Assembly (NCBI GenBank): GCA_002721365.1
Contig: PBKC01000082.1
Location: 1-45,509, forward strand
DNA: 45,509 bases
Reading direction: 5' to 3'
Origin: Rhodospirillaceae bacterium
Lineage (GTDB): Bacteria > Pseudomonadota > Alphaproteobacteria > GCA-2721365
The position numbers and the translations under genes were made by a program. Below, one piece after another: positions 41,968 to 45,509 of the stretch (the stretch's first letter is position 1; every line of letters begins with the position of its first letter). The notes beneath the pieces are model-generated. The model saw only the letters and a list, made by a program, of their open reading frames with translations, ran no database searches and was not told where the DNA came from.

Positions 41968-42929
41968 GCGGGCCTCTGCTCAGCGTCGCCGACCTCGCGG
42001 TCGAGTTCAGGACCCGCGACGGCATCGTCCAGGTGCTGGACCACATCAGTCTCGACGTCGCCAAGGGCGAGACCGTGGGCATCGTCGGCGAGAGCGGATC
42101 GGGCAAATCGGTCCTCGCCTTCACCGTCATGGGCGTGTTGGACGCTGCCGGCCGCATCACCGAGGGGCGCATCGACTTCGCCGGGCTGGAGACCCTGAAG
42201 GCGAGCGAGCGGGAGATGCGCGACGTCCGCGGCCGCGAGATGTCGATGATCTTCCAGAGCCCGCGGACCGCCCTCAACCCGATCCGCAAGGTCGGGCATC
42301 AGATCGAGGACGTGCTGCGCCGGCACGAGGCGATCTCGAAGTCCGAGGCGACCCGGCGCGCTGTCCAAGCGCTGAAGAGCGTCCGCATTCCCGATCCGGA
42401 GCGGCGTTACCACGCCTATCCGTCCGAGCTTTCGGGCGGCATGTGCCAGCGGGTGATGATCGCCATGGCGCTGGCCTGCAAGCCGTTCCTGCTGATCGCA
42501 GACGAACCCACCACCGGCCTCGACGTCACCACCCAGGCGGTGATCATGGAGCTGATCCGCGCCCTCGGCCGCAACAGCCAGATGGCGACGATCCTCATCA
42601 CCCACGATCTCGGGCTCGCCGGCGAATACTGCGACCGCATCGCCGTCATGCATGCCGGGCAGATCGTCGAATACGCGCCGACCGGCGCATTGCTCGAACG
42701 TCCGGCCCATCCCTACACGGCCAAGCTGATCGCGGCGACGCCCACCCGGCGCTCCGAGCTCGACAGCTTGAGCTCGGTCCCCGGCAACCTGCCTGATCTC
42801 AGGCGCGAGCTGCCGCCCTGCCGGTTCAGCGGCCGCTGCGAGCGCCACGCGCCGATCTGCGACACGCCGCCGCTGCCGGCCATCGCCATGGGCGGCGAGC
42901 ATGTCGTCCATTGTCGGAGGCCGCTATGA
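41964..42929 (+). CDS. Peptide ABC importer ATPase 1 (DppD-like)
   Basis: A 321-residue ATPase with a GTG start overlapping the previous stop. Walker A GESGSGKS, signature LSGGMCQRVMIAMAL, Walker B LLIADEPTTGLDV and H-loop ITHDLGLAGEYCDR are all present. The C-terminal oligopeptide-type extension holds HPYTAKLIAATP and a cysteine cluster (CRFSGRCERHAPICDT) as in Dpp/Opp ATPases. It pairs with the next ATPase; the two starts and stops overlap by 4 bp. Confidence 0.94.
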   Translation: MSGPLLSVADLAVEFRTRDGIVQVLDHISLDVAKGETVGIVGESGSGKSVLAFTVMGVLDAAGRITEGRIDFAGLETLKASEREMRDVRGREMSMIFQSPRTALNPIRKVGHQIEDVLRRHEAISKSEATRRAVQALKSVRIPDPERRYHAYPSELSGGMCQRVMIAMALACKPFLLIADEPTTGLDVTTQAVIMELIRALGRNSQMATILITHDLGLAGEYCDRIAVMHAGQIVEYAPTGALLERPAHPYTAKLIAATPTRRSELDSLSSVPGNLPDLRRELPPCRFSGRCERHAPICDTPPLPAIAMGGEHVVHCRRPL

Positions 42930-43936
42930 GCCTGGGCCTGGAGCTTACCGAGGTCGAGAAGCACTATCCCGTCAGCCGCGGCCGCCACAAGGCGACGCTT
43001 CATGCCGTGGATGGTGTCAGCCTGTCGATCGGCAAGGGCGAAAGCGTCGGGTTGGTCGGCGAATCGGGCTGCGGTAAGTCGACGCTGGTCCGCCTGATTT
43101 CACGATTGATCGACATCACCGGCGGGACCATCCGCCTGAATGGCGAGGACATCGGCGGGATCAGCCCGCGGGCTTTCGGCACCCACCCGGCGCGCTCCAA
43201 CATCCAGGTGGTATTCCAGGACCCGACCGACAGCCTGAATCCGAATCTCCGGGTCTTCGACAGCATCGCCGATCCGGTACGTCGGCTGATGAAGCTGGAG
43301 GGCAGGAAGGCGGTCGAGGAGCGGGTCGCGGACTCGGCGCGCATGGTCGGCCTGCCGCAGGAGCTCCTGACCCGCTACCCGCACCAGCTTTCGGGCGGCC
43401 AGAAAGCCCGGGTCGGCATCGCCCGCGCCATCGCCGTCGAGCCGCAACTTCTGATCCTCGACGAGCCGACATCGGCGCTCGACGTGTCGGTGCAGGCGGT
43501 GATCCTGCACCTCCTCGACGACCTCCGGCGCCGGCTCGGCGTCAGCTATCTGTTCGTCTCGCACGATCTCAACGTCGTCCGCCTGCTATGTGAGCGGGTG
43601 GCGGTGATGTATCTCGGCAAGATCATCGAGGTCGCCCCGGTCGAGGACATCTTCCTGAGCCCGCGCCATCCCTACACCCAGGCGCTGGTCGCGGCGATCC
43701 CCGACCCGGCGCGCCGGGGCAACGACGAGCGGCCGGCGATCACCGGCGAGCCGCGCAGCCCGATCGACCCCGATCCGGCCGTCTGTCGGTTCTACGGCCG
43801 ATGCCCCAAGGGCACCGAGCTTTGCACCCAGAAGATGCCGGCCCTGGAGCCGGCCCATGGTTCCCATCGCGTCGCCTGCCATTTCGCCGAACCGCCGGCC
43901 CCTGCCGTCGGCTTCACGGCGATGGCGCAGAACTGA
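42926..43936 (+). CDS. Peptide ABC importer ATPase 2 (DppF-like)
   Basis: A 336-residue ATPase starting at ATG 42926, which overlaps the previous stop (ATGA); the in-frame TTG at 42911 is less likely. Walker A GESGCGKSTL, QVVFQDPTDSLNPN, signature LSGGQKARVGIARAI, Walker B LLILDEPTSALDVS and H-loop VSHDLNVVRLLCER are intact. The C-terminal extension with HPYTQALVAAIPDPARRG and CRFYGRCPKGTELC is typical of DppF/OppF. Together with the three preceding genes it makes a complete transporter core that lacks only its substrate-binding protein. Confidence 0.94.
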   Translation: MSLGLELTEVEKHYPVSRGRHKATLHAVDGVSLSIGKGESVGLVGESGCGKSTLVRLISRLIDITGGTIRLNGEDIGGISPRAFGTHPARSNIQVVFQDPTDSLNPNLRVFDSIADPVRRLMKLEGRKAVEERVADSARMVGLPQELLTRYPHQLSGGQKARVGIARAIAVEPQLLILDEPTSALDVSVQAVILHLLDDLRRRLGVSYLFVSHDLNVVRLLCERVAVMYLGKIIEVAPVEDIFLSPRHPYTQALVAAIPDPARRGNDERPAITGEPRSPIDPDPAVCRFYGRCPKGTELCTQKMPALEPAHGSHRVACHFAEPPAPAVGFTAMAQN

Positions 43937-43952
43937 GGAAAGGAAACCCCCG

Positions 43953-45404
43953 ATGTCGGCGAATGAAATCTGCCGCATGACCGCCGTCGATCTGGCGGCG
44001 AAGATCAAGGACAAGGAGCTGTCGGCCGTCGAGGTTACCGAGGCGGTGCTGGGCCGGATGGAGACGCTGGAGCCTCATCTCCACGCTTTCTGCACCCCGG
44101 CGCCCGACCTCGCGCGGAAGACGGCGGCAGACGTCGATGCCCGCATCGCCGCCGGCGATGCGGTCGGGCCGCTCGCCGGGGTTCCCATCGGCATCAAGGA
44201 CCTGGTCGCCACCAAGGGCCTGCGCACGGCGATGGGATCGATGATCTACAAGGACTTCGTGCCGGAAGAGGACGATATCGTCGTCGAGCGGCTGAAGGAC
44301 GCCGACGCCGTCATCATCGGCAAGACCAACGTGCCCGAGTTCGGCTACAGCGGCGTGGGCCACAACCCGGTCTTCGAGACGACGCGGAACCCGTGGAACA
44401 CCGACATGACGCCCGGCGGGTCGAGCGCCGGATCGGGGGCGGCGGTGGCGGCCGGCGTCGGTCCCTTCGCGATCGGCAGCGACGGCGGCGGGGCGATCCG
44501 CATTCCCGCCGCCCATTGCGGCCTCTACGGCATCAAGGCGTCGATGGGGCGGGTGCCGCTCTATCCGGGCTGCCGCGACGAGCGCTATCCCGGCGTGTCG
44601 AGCTGGGAGTCGCTCGAACATATCGGCCCGATGAGCCGTACCGTCGCCGATTCGGCCCTCATGCTGTCGGTCATCGCCGGTCCCGACGACCGCGACCGCC
44701 ACACCCTGCCCAAGGCCGACTTCGACTGGCTGGAGGCCTGCAAGGGCGACCTCAAGGGCAAGAAGATCGCCTACAGCGCCGATTGGGGCTACGCGGCCGT
44801 CGACCCCCGCGTGCGTGCGATCGTCGCCGACGCGGTGAAGGTCTTCGAGCGCGATCTCGGTTGCATCGTCGAGGAAGCCGATCCCGGTTGGGAAGACCCC
44901 TATGGGGCCTTCTGGGGGCTGGTGGCGCTCGAATCGGACCTCAAGGGCCTCCGCGCCAAGCTGCCCGAATTCGCCCATGTCATGTCGCCGCATCTGGTCG
45001 ACTTCCTGAACCGCCCGTGGACGGCCGAGGAGCTGACCGACGCGGTGATGGCCCGCAAGGCGGTCTGCAACAAGATGTGGAAGTTCATGCGGAACTACGA
45101 CCTGCTGCTGACGCCGACCCTGGCGGTGCCGCCCTTCCCGGTTCACATGCAGGGGCCGGAAAAGGTCGAAGGCCGCATCGTCCATCCGGTGCAGTGGCTC
45201 TGCTTCACATTCCCGATCAACATGACCGGCCAGCCCGCCGCCTCGATTCCCGCCGGCTGGACCGACGACGGCCTGCCGGTCGGGCTCCACATCATCGGCC
45301 GCCATCTCGACGACCCGACGGTGCTCAAGGCCTCGGCGGCCTTCGAGCAGGCCAAGCCCTGGGCCGACCGCTGGCCGTCGATGCTGGAGACGCTGGGGCT
45401 ATAG
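43953..45404 (+). CDS. Amidase-signature family protein lacking the usual nucleophilic serine
   Basis: A 483-residue protein starting at ATG 43953 with a strong AGGAAAGGA ribosome site. The amidase-signature fold is clear: Lys82 in [10 protein letters not shown], the cis-Ser157 in [15 protein letters not shown], and the signature [19 protein letters not shown]. Spacing from Lys82 to Ser157 (75) and to position 181 (99) matches the Lys-Ser-Ser triad of GatA/FAAH-type enzymes, but position 181 is Ala (codon GCG at 44493-44495) where the family has its nucleophilic Ser (GGSIR). It would otherwise hydrolyse an amide imported by the adjacent transporter. With this substitution it may be inactive, altered in chemistry, or affected by a sequencing error. 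It follows the ATPase by 16 bp. Confidence 0.9.
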   Translation: MSANEICRMTAVDLAAKIKDKELSAVEVTEAVLGRMETLEPHLHAFCTPAPDLARKTAADVDARIAAGDAVGPLAGVPIGIKDLVATKGLRTAMGSMIYKDFVPEEDDIVVERLKDADAVIIGKTNVPEFGYSGVGHNPVFETTRNPWNTDMTPGGSSAGSGAAVAAGVGPFAIGSDGGGAIRIPAAHCGLYGIKASMGRVPLYPGCRDERYPGVSSWESLEHIGPMSRTVADSALMLSVIAGPDDRDRHTLPKADFDWLEACKGDLKGKKIAYSADWGYAAVDPRVRAIVADAVKVFERDLGCIVEEADPGWEDPYGAFWGLVALESDLKGLRAKLPEFAHVMSPHLVDFLNRPWTAEELTDAVMARKAVCNKMWKFMRNYDLLLTPTLAVPPFPVHMQGPEKVEGRIVHPVQWLCFTFPINMTGQPAASIPAGWTDDGLPVGLHIIGRHLDDPTVLKASAAFEQAKPWADRWPSMLETLGL

Positions 45405-45419
45405 CAACCGCGCCAATCC

Positions 45420-45509
45420 CGTCATTCCCGCGAAGCTTGCGCCCGCGAAGGCGGGTGGCGGGAATCCAGGGGCCATCGCACGACCTCTGGGCCCCCGCCA
45501 CCCGCCTTC
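45420..45509. repeat. Alphaproteobacterial-type intergenic palindromic repeat (cut by window edge)
   Basis: After the amidase stop comes CGTCATTCCCGCGAAG, then GAAGGCGGGTGGCGGG (45447-45462), whose exact reverse complement CCCGCCACCCGCCTTC ends the window (45494-45509). The GTCATTCCCGCGAA...GGCGGGAATCCAG type of element is widespread between genes in many alphaproteobacteria. It could also end the operon transcript as a large hairpin. The element continues past the window. Confidence 0.75.

Noticed and set aside
43914..45305. 463-codon minus-strand frame opposite the amidase-like gene
   Set aside because: His/Arg/Asp-rich shadow typical of high-G+C genes; no family features.

Overview
The window looks like chromosomal DNA from a GC-rich alphaproteobacterium, probably Rhodospirillales-like. 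That is inferred from the codon and base use of most genes, the type I secretion style of the RTX proteins, and a dispersed-type palindrome at the right end whose core (GTCATTCCCGCGAA) resembles alphaproteobacterial intergenic repeats. No rRNA, tRNA, CRISPR array, transposase or phage gene was seen. Most of the window (about 1-39.8 kb) is a surface or exopolysaccharide locus. The right end (40.1-45.4 kb) is an unrelated peptide or amide uptake operon.

Layout. 1-3.9 kb: the end of a FemAB/GNAT-like acyltransferase, a sulfotransferase-glycosyltransferase fusion and a second sulfotransferase. 4.5-7.6 kb: a kexin-like S8 protease with P-domain and RTX repeats. 7.7-10.1 kb: SxtJ-type membrane protein, a 49-residue DUF5989-type protein and a NodU/CmcH-type carbamoyltransferase. 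10.7-22.1 kb: two tandem paralogues (2915 and 799 aa) that start with the same right-handed beta-helix domain and carry RTX-like cassettes. 22.1-23.7 kb (minus): two SAM methyltransferases. 23.8-28.3 kb (plus): a tight operon of asnB, a heparinase-like alpha/alpha protein, its probable C-terminal partner and a UPF0104/flippase-like membrane protein. 28.3-39.8 kb (minus): a KpsMT-like ABC exporter, two GT4 glycosyltransferases, a methyltransferase/coiled-coil/glycosyltransferase chimera, a third sulfotransferase and a PMT-type membrane glycosyltransferase. 40.1-45.4 kb (plus): two Dpp-type permeases, two ATPases and an amidase-signature protein.

How it may work together (inference): glycosyltransferases build a glycan that is exported by the KpsMT-like transporter and decorated by sulfation, carbamoylation, methylation and possibly acylation. 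The asnB operon could supply amidated sugars or tailor the chain. The protease and the two beta-helix proteins have no Sec signal but share a C-terminal end, so they are probably type I secreted. The beta-helix domains could bind or modify the same polysaccharide outside the cell. No type I exporter, no PAPS-forming enzymes and no polymerase are in the window.

Most striking observations: (1) the beta-helix paralogues are built from a 112-residue module with an exact 336-bp period over 13 units, ending in a cassette whose EF-hand-like loop always lies 363 bp after the last unit start, and in the long protein interleaved with nine 111-residue domains of 333-bp period; (2) the amidase-like protein has Ala where the family has its nucleophilic Ser; (3) a heparinase-like enzyme appears split into two overlapping genes; (4) three secreted proteins share a 26-27 residue C-terminal end; (5) one gene changes base composition sharply between its fused domains.
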